A stretch of 64,000 nucleotides of DNA from Chloroflexi bacterium TSY (GTDB taxonomy: Bacteria > Chloroflexota > Anaerolineae > Caldilineales > Caldilineaceae), in contig JAHBNG010000020.1 in the NCBI GenBank assembly GCA_019217005.1, positions 62,001-126,000 of the forward strand, read 5' to 3'. The notes below the pieces were generated by a model that was not told where the DNA came from, did not search any database, and saw only the letters and a program-made list of their open reading frames with translations. Both the position numbers and the translations under genes were made by a program. This document shows, piece by piece, positions 53,248 to 62,792 of this stretch; the stretch's first letter is position 1, and each line of letters starts with the position of its first letter.

Positions 53248-56181
53248 ATGGCCCACCTGAACCTCGCCTTCTTTGGTGCATTCCAGGCAACCTTAGATGA
53301 TCAGCCTATCACTCGCTTCCGCTCAGCCAATGTGCAGGGGTTGCTGGTCTATCTCTCCCTGCAAGCCGACCGCGTCTTTGCGCGCGATGTACTCGCCACC
53401 CTCTTCTGGCCCGATGAGCTAGAGAAGACGGCCCGTGCCAACTTGCGCCAATCCCTCTACCAGTTGCGCAAGGTTCTTCTGGATGATGCCGGGCATCAGC
53501 AGAACGATACCCCACCCTTTCTGCTCATCGATCGCCAGACGGTCCAGTTCAACCCAGACAGCGACTATCAATTGGATGTGACGCTCTTTGCCCAGGCCAT
53601 TCAGGTCGAAGCATGGGGAAGGGCACTGGCCCACTATGATGGCGAGTTACTCCCTGACTTCGATTGCGAAAGCTTGGCGTTCGCAGATTGGTTACGCTTG
53701 GAGAGGGAACATCGGCAGCAACAAGCGCACGAAGCCATGTCTGGGTTGGCCCAACAGCAGCTTGAACAGGGCAACTTCATCGGCGCAGAAGCAACGGCAC
53801 GACGACAGTTGGAGAGCGTTCCCTGGCAAGAAGAGGCCCATCGCCATCTCATGCTGGCATTGGCCGCGCAAGGGCAGCACACAGAAGCACTCACTCAGTA
53901 TGAGCACTGTTCGACGCTGATGATGGATGAATTGGGCGTGACGCCGTCGCCAGAATTGGATGAACTCTATGACCAGATTCTGGCAGGAGAATTTGATGCG
54001 GGTGGAACGACCCCCGCATTGGCCAAGGTTGAGACAACTCAATCTGCATCGATACAGGTGACTCCTCCCTTCCAAGCTCACGCTGTGCCACCCCATTTCG
54101 TGGGTCGGGATGAAGAAGTCGCCGAGATCGCTGCCAATCTGCGCACCGATACAAATGACATGGAAGGGGCACCCATGGTGGCGCTGGTTGGCATGGGGGG
54201 TACGGGTAAGACAACCCTGGCTGCACGCGTGGCCCATTGCCTGCAGGATGATTTTGCCGATGGCGTTCTCTGGGCCAACACCACAACTAGCGCACTGCAA
54301 GATACTCTCGATCTGTGGGCGCGAGCCTATGGCTATGATTTTAGCAGGCTGGCCGATGTGGAGAGTCGAGCCACCGCAGTGCGTAGTTTGTTGGCCGAAC
54401 GGACCACATTGATTGTGCTGGACAATGTTGAGGATGCATCCCAAGTACGATCGCTGCTGCCCACGAGCCCGACTTGTGCCTGCTTGCTAACAACCCGTGA
54501 TCTGGAGGTGACAGCATCTCTCAACTTCCAGCCCCATCCAGTCAATGAACTGTCCCCTCAAAGCGGGCTTCAATTGTTGAGCCACATTCTGGGCGAAGCA
54601 CGTGTCCAAACTGAGCCAGAAGCCGCCGCCGAAATCTGCCAGTTGCTCCACTATCTGCCCTTGGCTGTTGAGATTGCGGCCCAACGCCTCAAGTCTCGGC
54701 CTCGTCAGCGCTTGTCTGCCATGGCCGCACGGTTGCGCACTACCCAACATCGGCTGGACTTGGGCATCAGCGACCGCGCGGTGCGCACGTCATTTGCCGT
54801 CAGTTGGGATGGGCTGGATGAGGAGTTGCAGCGTCTCTTTGCACTTCAGGCTGTCTTTGCAGGGAGTCCCTTTACTACGGATGCGATTGCGTATCTGGCC
54901 GACACTGATCTGTTTGATGCAGAAGATCAGCTTTATACACTGGTCGCTCTTTCGTTGTTAAGCGAAGAGGGAGAGCAGTACTTTCGTCAGCATCCATTGT
55001 TGGCAGATTTTGCACTGGAGCAGTTGATTCAGGAGGATGAGGCATATGCGCGCATGGTAGCCTATTACCGCGCCTTTGCAGAAGAGAAGAACACAGCGTA
55101 TGATGTGCTGGAGCCAGAGTGGAGCAATATTGTGGCTGCCATCGAAACGGCGCACCGGCTGGAACAATGGACAGAGGTGGTTGAGTTTACCGATCTGCTA
55201 CATCAGACGTGGTTGACTCGAGCCCGCTACGGGGAGGCTCGACAGGCTTAAGCACGGGCGCAAGAGGCCACATTGAAGCTGGGAAATGAGGGAGCACAGG
55301 CGCAGAATCTGTTGCGTTGGGGTGAAGTCTGTATCGAACAGAATGACTACAACCAAGCAAACCAACTGCTGAACGAGAGTTTGGCGATCTATCACCGTCT
55401 TGAAGAGGATACGGGCATTGCGGATGCGCAGTTCATGTCCACGCGTATGGCTATCGAGCGTAGTCAATACAGTGAAGCCGAACAACTACTTCAGAGTTGT
55501 CTGTCAATTTACGAGAGACTTGGTGACACCGAAGGAATCGCAGCAGTTAACTATTACCGGGCTTGGATAAGCTATTCTCGTAATGATATCGATAGCGCAA
55601 ATCAATTACTCCAGCATGCTCTTCATACCTATGAGGCAGTCCAAAACAAGCACCGGCTGATAGAAATATTGAAGGGTCTAGCCCAAGTTGCTGCCCAGCG
55701 TGAAGCGTACGCCCTGGCGCATGGCTACTGCGAGCGGGCCTATCAAATTGCGCAAGAACTACAGGATGAAGTTGAACTAGCGTCACTTTATTTAACATGG
55801 ACGGTAGTCCTCCGTAGACAAGGTAAGTTTGAGGAAGCGAAAATGAAGGCAGAACATGCGCTGCCACTTTTTCAGCACCTTGGCTTACGACGTCTTGAAG
55901 GGATGACACGCTATCAGTTGGGAGCGATTCTAACAGAATTGCGTGAGTTCGACCAAGCCCAGAGCTATCTTCTTGAGAGCCTCAAGATTTCCGAATCATG
56001 TAAAGATATGCTTCAAAAGTTATTTACGCTCACCTTGCTGGTTGATTTATACCAAGTGTTTGAATTGCCAGAAAAAAGCAGATGTGCCTGGCTCGAGGCA
56101 CAAGCACTTGCTCAGGAATTAGATCATCAAGACGTGTTACAACAATTGCAAGAAAAGCTTGGGGCTCTTTCACCGGATTGA
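53248..56181 (+). pseudogene. SARP3: BTAD-NB-ARC-TPR regulator with in-frame stop
   Basis: From the ATG at 53248 (MAHLNLAFFGAFQ) the protein follows SARP2 closely: winged helix, BTAD, NB-ARC with GMGGTGKTTL, LIVLDNVEDASQ, LPLAVEIAAQRL. At 55249-55251 a TAA interrupts the TPR region (RYGEARQA-stop-ARAQEATLKLG); SARP2 has Tyr (TAC) at this place, so one substitution explains it. The same frame then stays open to 56181, giving 976 coding residues. The upstream part alone (667 residues) would keep the DNA-binding and NTPase domains but lose most TPRs, and might be constitutively active or unstable. Confidence 0.85.
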
Positions 56182-56269
56182 ACTTGGTTAGGTGCAGACC
56201 ATCGAGTCTGCACCCGACGCTTACTGGCTACTGGATTATGGGTAGGTAGATCAATGTGGTATTTTTCAA

Positions 56270-56440
56270 TCAACCGCCAAACGGTGCTTCAACTGATCCC
56301 ATATCACAATTCTCCCCACCGATAGGACGATTTGCCCCGATTTGATCTATGGTCAGCGATGGCTTTCTGGTGCTCGTTGCGGTCTGGCTGATTGGCAACG
56401 CAGGTAAGAAAGGTTTATGACGTCCAACCAAATACTTCAT
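56270..56440 (-). CDS. Possible small peptide with RPIGG-NCDMGS motif
   Basis: A 56-residue frame from ATG 56440 overlaps the 3' end of the nitroreductase gene and reads ...LTIDQIGANRPIGGENCDMGS, ending VEAPFGG. About 70 bp here resemble 49728-49800, and the best-conserved frame is the same in both. There is no clear Shine-Dalgarno, so it could be a remnant of a longer gene. Confidence 0.3.
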   Translation of the reverse strand: MKYLVGRHKPFLPALPISQTATSTRKPSLTIDQIGANRPIGGENCDMGSVEAPFGG

Positions 56441-57005
56441 GAAAGGGCTTTCGGTCAGCACCGGGGATCCTGGCTGGATACCCAACGTAGAAGAAACCAA
56501 CGATATATTCTTTCTCAAAATCCAGGCCCAGGAGTTCGAAGCCAACTCGATCTCGCGTGAGGGGTCCTGTATACCAGTGCATTCCAACACCATGCGCCCA
56601 TGCGGCCAGGAGGATGTTCTGGATCGAGCAGCAGGTTGCTGCGTAGTCTTCTCGCTGCTGCTGTTCATCGCCTATTTGCTGACAAGAGATGGAAAGAATT
56701 GTGGGTTTCGCAAGAAATGTCCGATAGTTGCGTTCTCCGTAGTCGGCCAAAGATCGCTCATCCATCCGATCTGCAACCTCAGCCATTCGTAATTCACGAT
56801 ATCGCTCAGCTAACTTGATTTTTGTTTCTTCCCCGATTCCGATAAAACGCCACGGCTCGGTTAGATGATGGTTTGGTGCCCAGATGCCGTATTTGAGAAT
56901 TTCTTCAATTATGTCCCTTGGCACTGGATTCGATTGAAAACTTGGGGTGGTTCTGCGTGCTTTGATGCCTTCTAGCAAAGAGAGTTTATGTTCTTGTTGT
57001 ATCAT
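56415..57005 (-). CDS. Nitroreductase-family FMN oxidoreductase
   Basis: 196 residues. The fold opens EGIKARRTTPSFQSNPVPRD, with WAPNHHLTEPWRFIGIG (flavin phosphate contact) and later CCSIQNILLAAWAHGVGMHW and the family end FYVGYPARIP. Reduces nitro compounds, quinones or similar with NAD(P)H in the cytoplasm; the physiological substrate is unknown. It converges on SARP3 and stands alone. Confidence 0.9.
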   Translation of the reverse strand: MIQQEHKLSLLEGIKARRTTPSFQSNPVPRDIIEEILKYGIWAPNHHLTEPWRFIGIGEETKIKLAERYRELRMAEVADRMDERSLADYGERNYRTFLAKPTILSISCQQIGDEQQQREDYAATCCSIQNILLAAWAHGVGMHWYTGPLTRDRVGFELLGLDFEKEYIVGFFYVGYPARIPGADRKPFHEVFGWTS

Positions 57006-57107
57006 CAGACGTTTTGTTCCTTAATTCAAGTATTCGATATCAGAAACCGGTGATGCTTGCAACGCTGATTATAAGGGTTTTCGCACGCCATTTCTTATTG
57101 AATATTG

Positions 57108-57917
57108 CTAAGCTGATCGTCCCGTCACGTCTGCCACCATCTCGGACAAATAGGTGTATGCCTCTGCACCATAACGAATTAGATGCTCAAAATCGACAAC
57201 CTCTAGTTCTACAGCAAGGGCACCTACATAATTGATGGTATGTAACGTCTCGATATATCCACGTAGATCAACTTCTCCGGCACCCAGTGCTACCGACTGG
57301 ATACTGATATGGTCCTTGACATGAAAGTTCAGAATACGATCCGCATGGCGGTCGATGACTCCTCGCCAATTCACGTTGGCTGAATGAAAGTGACCAGAAT
57401 CAAGGGTCATCCCGATTTGAGGTGAGTCGATCTGCTCAAAAATCGCGTCATAATCCTCCAAAAACATGATCTGAGAACGATAGTGGGGTTCAAGAGCCAG
57501 TCTAATCGTTCTATCCTCAATCAGCGGCAACAATGCTTGAAGCCCTGCAATGGTTGCTTCTAATCCGCCCGGTTGGCGCTTGCCACCAGAAAGAACAACC
57601 AGTGGACTGCCAAGCGTTTCCGCTATGTCGAAATTTCTGGCGATTTGTCGCGCAGCAGTTTGCGCTAGTTCCACTGAATCGGTCGGAAACGGCATGCTAT
57701 AGACTTCGGTACATTGCGTCAGCCCTACCTCTTCAGCCCGTTGGCGGATGCGTTTCAAATCGATCCATTGACTCAATCCTGGTGTCCAACAGACAGGACC
57801 AGCAATACCCCATGCTCTATAGCCTGCTTTCGGTGCATGAATAAAACATTCTTCAATTTCATCACGCCAGGGTTGACGCGTGGCGCAGGTTGTGCATGAG
57901 AGGATGAAATGGCTCAT
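57108..57917 (-). CDS. Sugar-phosphate isomerase/epimerase (xylose isomerase-like TIM barrel)
   Basis: 269 residues from the ATG at 57917 (AGGAG 9 nt upstream); a longer frame enters a palindromic repeat. AP-endonuclease-2 type metal ligands are visible: IRLALEPHYRS (Glu), PQIGMTLDSGHFHSANVN (Asp, His), ILNFHVKDHIS (His, Asp) and AVELEVVDF (Glu). Members isomerise sugars or inositols. It may act with the fucosidase downstream, though they are divergent. Confidence 0.86.
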   Translation of the reverse strand: MSHFILSCTTCATRQPWRDEIEECFIHAPKAGYRAWGIAGPVCWTPGLSQWIDLKRIRQRAEEVGLTQCTEVYSMPFPTDSVELAQTAARQIARNFDIAETLGSPLVVLSGGKRQPGGLEATIAGLQALLPLIEDRTIRLALEPHYRSQIMFLEDYDAIFEQIDSPQIGMTLDSGHFHSANVNWRGVIDRHADRILNFHVKDHISIQSVALGAGEVDLRGYIETLHTINYVGALAVELEVVDFEHLIRYGAEAYTYLSEMVADVTGRSA

Positions 57918-57944
57918 CGAAGTTTCTCCTGAAAAAAATGTAGG

Positions 57945-58019
57945 GTGTGTACCACAAAGTGTGTAAATGGAGCAGGCTCTCTGACTAAGCCGCCTCCATT
58001 TACACACTTTGGGACACAC
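57945..58019. repeat. Palindromic element of about 75 bp
   Basis: CAAAGTGTGTAAATGGAG...CTCCATTTACACACTTTG with outer GTGTG/CACAC; directly upstream of the isomerase gene, within its leader. The strong hairpin may affect its expression. Confidence 0.7.
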
Positions 58020-58221
58020 TGTCGAAATTTATGATGGCGAATGAGACTTGCTTAAAAAATCGTGCCATTTATTGTATCCAATCTTTCGCCCATGACCTAT
58101 TTTAGGTTTCGATCCCCACGCCATGATAAACTTTGGCTTGACATCTCATAGACCAGTAAAATGGTCGAGGATTCAGAGTTCAATTACTCATTAACATCAT
58201 AGAGTAATTGAATCGTCATCT

Positions 58222-58381
58222 CTGAGTACTGCGTAAACAAAGTATTTTGGCATTTTGGCCCTCACCCCTGGCCCCTCTCCCAGGCTGAGAGAGGGGAATC
58301 TGGCTCCCTTCCTCCACGAGTGGGGGAAGGGCTGGGGATGGGGGCGAACAGACCGCATAACTTACTTTACGGAGTACTGAG
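58222..58381. repeat. MITE-5 (160 bp) with inner C-rich palindrome
   Basis: The ends CTGAGTACTGCGTAAA and, inverted, CTCAGTACTCCGTAAA are 14/16 alike. An inner CACCCCTGGCCCCTCTCCCA...GGGGGAAGGG...GATGGGGG palindrome resembles a widely dispersed C-rich repeat. It ends 41 nt upstream of the fucosidase ATG. Confidence 0.7.
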
Positions 58382-58422
58382 TATGTCGAGCATACAAAAG
58401 ACCAAAATCGAGGGAAATTCAA

Positions 58423-59877
58423 ATGCCAAAAATATCTCTAGAAAAAATTGCCGAAGGGGTTGCCGCAGGTCCTTTCTCTCCATCCTGGGATTCGCTAGAA
58501 GCCTACACATTCCCTGAATGGTATGAGAATGGCAAATTTGGTATATTCATCCATTGGGGACCATACGCTGTGCCAGCCTTCGGCTCTGAGTGGTATCCAC
58601 GCAATATGTATGTGCAAGGCTCCAAAGAATATGAGCACCATCGGGCAACCTATGGCCCTCATGACCAATTCGGTTACAAAGATTTTATCCCAATGTTCAA
58701 GGCTCAAAAGTTCGATGCAACAGCATGGGCGCAGCTCTTCAAGCAGGCTGGCGCACGCTTTGTTGTACCGGTGGCCGAACATCATGATGGTTTTCAAATG
58801 TATGCCAGCGACCTTTGCCGCTGGAATGCAGCAGAGATGGGTCCCAAACGAGACATCATTGGCGAGTTAGCCGATGCGGTCCGTGCCGAAGAAATGATCT
58901 TTGGTGTTTCCAGTCATCGAGCCGAACACTGGTGGTATATGAATGGCGGCATGCACTTCCCATCCGATGTGCAAGATCCAGAATACGCAGATTTCTATGG
59001 CCCAGCGAAAGGACAAAGTCGTCCATTTGAACAATATTATGACAATTCACCAGATCAAGCTTATTTGGAGGATTGGTTACTGCGCACTTGCGAGTTGATT
59101 GATAAATATCAACCGCAGCTGATCTGGTTTGATTGGTGGATCCAGAATATGTCCTTTAAGCCCTATCTTAAACAGATGGCGACCTACTACTACAATTCGG
59201 GTGCAGCATGGGGCAAAGAAGTAGCAATCAACCACAAATATGACGCATTTCCAGCTGGTGTGGCTGTCTTTGATATTGAACGAGGACAGGTACGCCGAAC
59301 GCATGGTCTCTTCTGGCAGAATGATACATCGGTTTCCAAGAATTCGTGGGGCTATATTAGCGAGCATGATTACAAAGTGGCCAACGACATCATCGGTGAT
59401 TTAATTGATGTCGTCAGCAAGAATGGTGCACTCCTACTCAACGTTGGCCCACGGGCTGATGGCACAATTCCCGACGAGGAGCAACAGATGCTGCGAGAGA
59501 TCGGACGCTGGTTACGAGTAAATGGTGAAGGAATCTACGGGACTCGGGCTTGGCACTCTTTTGGCGAAGGCCCAACCCAGGTGATGGAGGGTGCGTTTAC
59601 CGACACGAAGCGAACCATCTTCACGAGTGAAGATATCCGCTTTACGACCAAAGGGGATGTTCTCTATGCTCACGTCATGGCGTGGCCAGAGGATGGTCAG
59701 GTACGAATTCGATCATTAGGGACAAATTCATATCTTCATCTTCCTCATATCGCATCGGTTGAATTGCTGGGGCAGAATCAGGCTTTGACTTGGCAGACTG
59801 GTGAAGAAGCGCTCCAAGTTAATGTACAGGGCTGTACACCTACCACAAATCCGCTGGTGCTGAAGATTTCGCAGTAA
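58423..59877 (+). CDS. GH29 alpha-L-fucosidase
   Basis: 484 residues. GH29 signature: WYENGKFGIFIHWGPYAVPA (about 33-52), VVPVAEHHDGFQMYASDLCR, and the nucleophile region QPQLIWFDWWIQ, in which Asp of WFDWW is the catalytic nucleophile by family analogy. It also has a C-terminal beta-sandwich (about 380-484). No signal peptide, so it acts on imported fuco-oligosaccharides in the cytoplasm. No transporter for them is in view. Confidence 0.92.
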   Translation: MPKISLEKIAEGVAAGPFSPSWDSLEAYTFPEWYENGKFGIFIHWGPYAVPAFGSEWYPRNMYVQGSKEYEHHRATYGPHDQFGYKDFIPMFKAQKFDATAWAQLFKQAGARFVVPVAEHHDGFQMYASDLCRWNAAEMGPKRDIIGELADAVRAEEMIFGVSSHRAEHWWYMNGGMHFPSDVQDPEYADFYGPAKGQSRPFEQYYDNSPDQAYLEDWLLRTCELIDKYQPQLIWFDWWIQNMSFKPYLKQMATYYYNSGAAWGKEVAINHKYDAFPAGVAVFDIERGQVRRTHGLFWQNDTSVSKNSWGYISEHDYKVANDIIGDLIDVVSKNGALLLNVGPRADGTIPDEEQQMLREIGRWLRVNGEGIYGTRAWHSFGEGPTQVMEGAFTDTKRTIFTSEDIRFTTKGDVLYAHVMAWPEDGQVRIRSLGTNSYLHLPHIASVELLGQNQALTWQTGEEALQVNVQGCTPTTNPLVLKISQ

Positions 59878-59980
59878 CATGACCATTTCTACGAACGATT
59901 TTTCCGTATTCCTTTCGATCCGTGGGGAATCAATTTTCGGTTAACGGGATCTCGTTTAGTTGATGCCCTGATAGCCAAAT

Positions 59981-60044
59981 CATTTAAACTTCGGACAATT
60001 GGCTCTCTCTAGAAAGTTGTCCTACTTTTTCCGAAGTTTAAGTG
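59981..60044. repeat. Palindromic element of about 64 bp
   Basis: CATTTAAACTTCGGA and, inverted, CACTTAAACTTCGGA, with inner GACAATT/AGTTGTC. It is in the gene-free stretch 59878-60343. Confidence 0.6.
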
Positions 60045-60200
60045 GCGTCGCTGTGAGAACCGGTTGCGAGCACTCTCGATAGCGAATGGATCAGAAACCA
60101 GTGTCGAGGGCATTGGTTTCATCACTGGATTTCCGTTGAGCCTAAATCTCTTGTCGGCACTTTGTCCTCTCGGCACCAATTTTTCTCCTCGCCAACAATG

Positions 60201-60279
60201 GCTCATCTACCACAAATGTGCACGGTACAATATTCTCCAGCGAACGCATTTGTACTCTGCACATATTTGGGAGATGAGC
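60201..60279. repeat. Palindromic element of about 79 bp
   Basis: GCTCATCTACCACAAATGTG CA and, inverted, GCTCATCTCCCAAATATGTG CA; 65 nt upstream of the S41 peptidase start. No gene in 60045-60343. Confidence 0.6.
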
Positions 60280-60343
60280 GTCAACAATATGGGAAGAAAC
60301 GTTGTCATTTCTTTCGTATGTTTGTGTGTAAAACGATCAAAAT

Positions 60344-61234
60344 ATGAATGAAGCTCTAAAAGCATATCTGAAAGAAGCTCTTCAGATTATCGAGGAGCAT
60401 GCTTACTTTCAAGCTCGTGTCGATTGGGTCAAAACGACAGAAAAGGCGTTTCAAGCGTCATCCACTGCCAGCACAACCAGCGATCTCTATCCACTTATCC
60501 GCTCGATTCTCACTGAGTTAAAGGATTCACATAGTTCCCTATCACCGCCAGATAGAGAGTTGGCCATTCGTGCAGGTGATTCCGAAATTCAACTGCCACA
60601 CGGGAGTCGAATCGAGAACGATTTCGGATATATCAACGTCCCGCGGTTCACAGGCAACGATATTCAGGCGGTTCTCTATGCATCTACTCTACAGTCCGAA
60701 ATTAGACGGCTTGATTCGAAAACAACGCGGGGGTGGATCGTCGACCTATGCCAAAACAAAGGTGGCAATATGTGGCCAATGCTTGCCGGAATCGGTCCAC
60801 TATTGGGGGACGGTGTTGTCGGGATGTTTGTGGATATGAAAGGGCGTCAAACTTGTTGGTCTTATGAAAATGGGCAAGCGCTGTATGACAATGAGGTTGT
60901 GTACGAGCTCGATCATCCTATCCAATTATTTCATCGTCTACCGCCCGTTGCATTGTTGACAGGCTCCGACACGGCGAGTTCAGGAGAAGCAATTGCCGTT
61001 GCATTTCGCAAACGCCCCAAATCAGCAAGCTTTGGACAATTAACGGCGGGTCTGTCAACGGCCAATGATGCCTACGCACTCGCAGACGGGGCCGTCCTCT
61101 ATCTGCCAGTGGCACTCTTTGCGGATCGTGAAGGAGAAGTATACGGTGGACCGTTGGAACCGGACTACCCATCAGACTCGAGTGAAACGGCGCTAAGCGA
61201 CGCGGTAGAGTGGTTACGAACACAATCTTCGTAA
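60344..61234 (+). CDS. S41 (tail-specific protease-like) peptidase, compact form
   Basis: 296 residues. Contains the S41 core: LTELKDSHSSLSP, RGWIVDLCQNKGGNMWPMLA (oxyanion strand) and ALLTGSDTASSGEAIAVAFR with the catalytic Ser, then FGQLTAGLSTANDAY and final GGPLEPDYP. No signal peptide and no PDZ domain, shorter than CtpA-type enzymes, so probably cytoplasmic. The catalytic Lys expected a few residues after Ser is not evident, although KRPKSASFGQ follows. No Shine-Dalgarno seen. Confidence 0.82.
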   Translation: MNEALKAYLKEALQIIEEHAYFQARVDWVKTTEKAFQASSTASTTSDLYPLIRSILTELKDSHSSLSPPDRELAIRAGDSEIQLPHGSRIENDFGYINVPRFTGNDIQAVLYASTLQSEIRRLDSKTTRGWIVDLCQNKGGNMWPMLAGIGPLLGDGVVGMFVDMKGRQTCWSYENGQALYDNEVVYELDHPIQLFHRLPPVALLTGSDTASSGEAIAVAFRKRPKSASFGQLTAGLSTANDAYALADGAVLYLPVALFADREGEVYGGPLEPDYPSDSSETALSDAVEWLRTQSS

Positions 61235-61251
61235 CGAATCCCTCCGAGACT

Positions 61252-62671
61252 TTATTGAACCTGAGATGACAGGTAGTCGAGCAGATCAATCTTCGTCAGG
61301 ATCCCAATCACTTTTTCGGATTCATCCACGATGACGGCCAATCCGACTTGCTTGAAACTCTGCATGAGTGATTCCAGGGTCGTGCTGGGCTTGATCACTA
61401 ACGGATCAGAATCAATGATAGAGGCGATGGGTTCGCCTGGTCCATGGTCGTGATCGGCCAATAGCATATGGTTCAGCAGATCGACTTCGGTGACAACACC
61501 CTGCAATTTCCCATCCTCGTCCACAACAGGGACTTGAGAGATCTGATACTCCTTGAGCAAGGCGATCACGTCTTCCATGACGTCCTGTGGATTGACAGTA
61601 ACAATTTCGGTGTGGGTTTGCTTCGATTCATGAATATCGACCGCCCGCACACTTACGCGTGGTCGATCCAGGTAACCATTTTCTTCCATCCAATTGTCGT
61701 TAAAGATCTTACTGAGATATCTGGAGCCAGAGTCGGGCAAAATCACGACGAGCGTATGGGCTTCTCCGAGGTTCTGCTCACGGGCATATTTGAGCGCGCC
61801 AGCTAAGGCAGCCCCGCAAGAGCCACCAGCGAAGATCCCCTCCTCCCTGACCAGACGACGAGTAATCAAAAAGGTCTCTTTATCATTGACTTGGACCACA
61901 TGATCAACGACGCTCAGATCCAATGTTGACGGGAGAAAATCCTCACCGATCCCCTCAATCTTATATCCTTCAGCCGGTACGACGTTGCCAGTACAATGAA
62001 GATCATACAGAATTGATCCAATGGGATCGACGCCAATAATTTTGACATTTGGTAGATGCTTCTTGAGGTAGCGACCAGTGCCCGTAATGGTACCACCTGT
62101 CCCCATACCTGCTACAAAGTGGGTCATCTGGTCGCCGATCTGCGCCATCAACTCTGGCCCCGTACTTTCTATATGGGCTTGTGGATTGACAGGGTTGTGA
62201 TATTGGTTGGCGAGAATTGCATTGGGCGTCTCCTCAACTAACCGCTTTGCAACTGAATAATAGCTACGTGGATCCTCTGGTTCTACGGCTGTTGGTGTCA
62301 CCACGACTTGTGCGCCATATGCACGTAAGAGTTGAATCTTCTCTTCAGACATCTTGTCAGGCATGACAAAGATGGTTTTGTACCCTTTGATGGCTGCAGC
62401 GATCGCCAGCCCTACGCCAGTATTGCCTGATGTGGATTCAACGATTGTGCCCCCTGGTCTAAGCTGCCCATTGCGTTCGGCATCTTCGATAATCGCCGGT
62501 CCGATCCTTGACCGATCCCCCCGGGTTGAAGAATTCTATTTTGGCGTAGATTGTGCATTTTAAGTTGTCGGTTAATGCGCTCAATTTGACCAATGGCGTG
62601 TTGCCAATGGTGCCTAATATATTGTCATACACAGCTGTACGATCTGCATGCTTGTGAAGATTATCAATCAT
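61252..62671 (-). pseudogene. Cystathionine beta-synthase (PLP domain plus two CBS domains), frameshifted
   Basis: N-terminus [20 protein letters not shown] and the PLP lysine in NPGGSVKDR. Right after it the frame is lost near 62505: about five bases (from a GATCG-ATCG repeat) appear deleted compared with the family text VKDRIGPAII. In the second frame everything else is present: TIVESTSGNTGVGLAIAAAI, TGGTITGTGRYLK, GGSCGAALAGALKY, then two CBS motifs from about 330 (VMEDVIALLKEYQISQVPVV, SLMQSFKQVGLAVIVD). It condenses homocysteine with serine. Start at ATG 62671 (or GTG 62680). Frameshift or read error decides whether transsulfuration works. Confidence 0.85.
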
Positions 62672-62792
62672 AGCACTCACATCCCAGGTTCATTTTCGAG
62701 TAGTTGCAAAATTTCATGATTCGCACGAATACCATCAAAGCACAACAGCGGATTTGGAATTTTTATCATCTATAATTATGGAGAGTATAGCT

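Noticed and set aside
53692..54444. 250-residue minus-strand open frame
   Set aside because: Antisense to SARP3 BTAD/NB-ARC coding sequence; a similar shadow occurs at SARP2.
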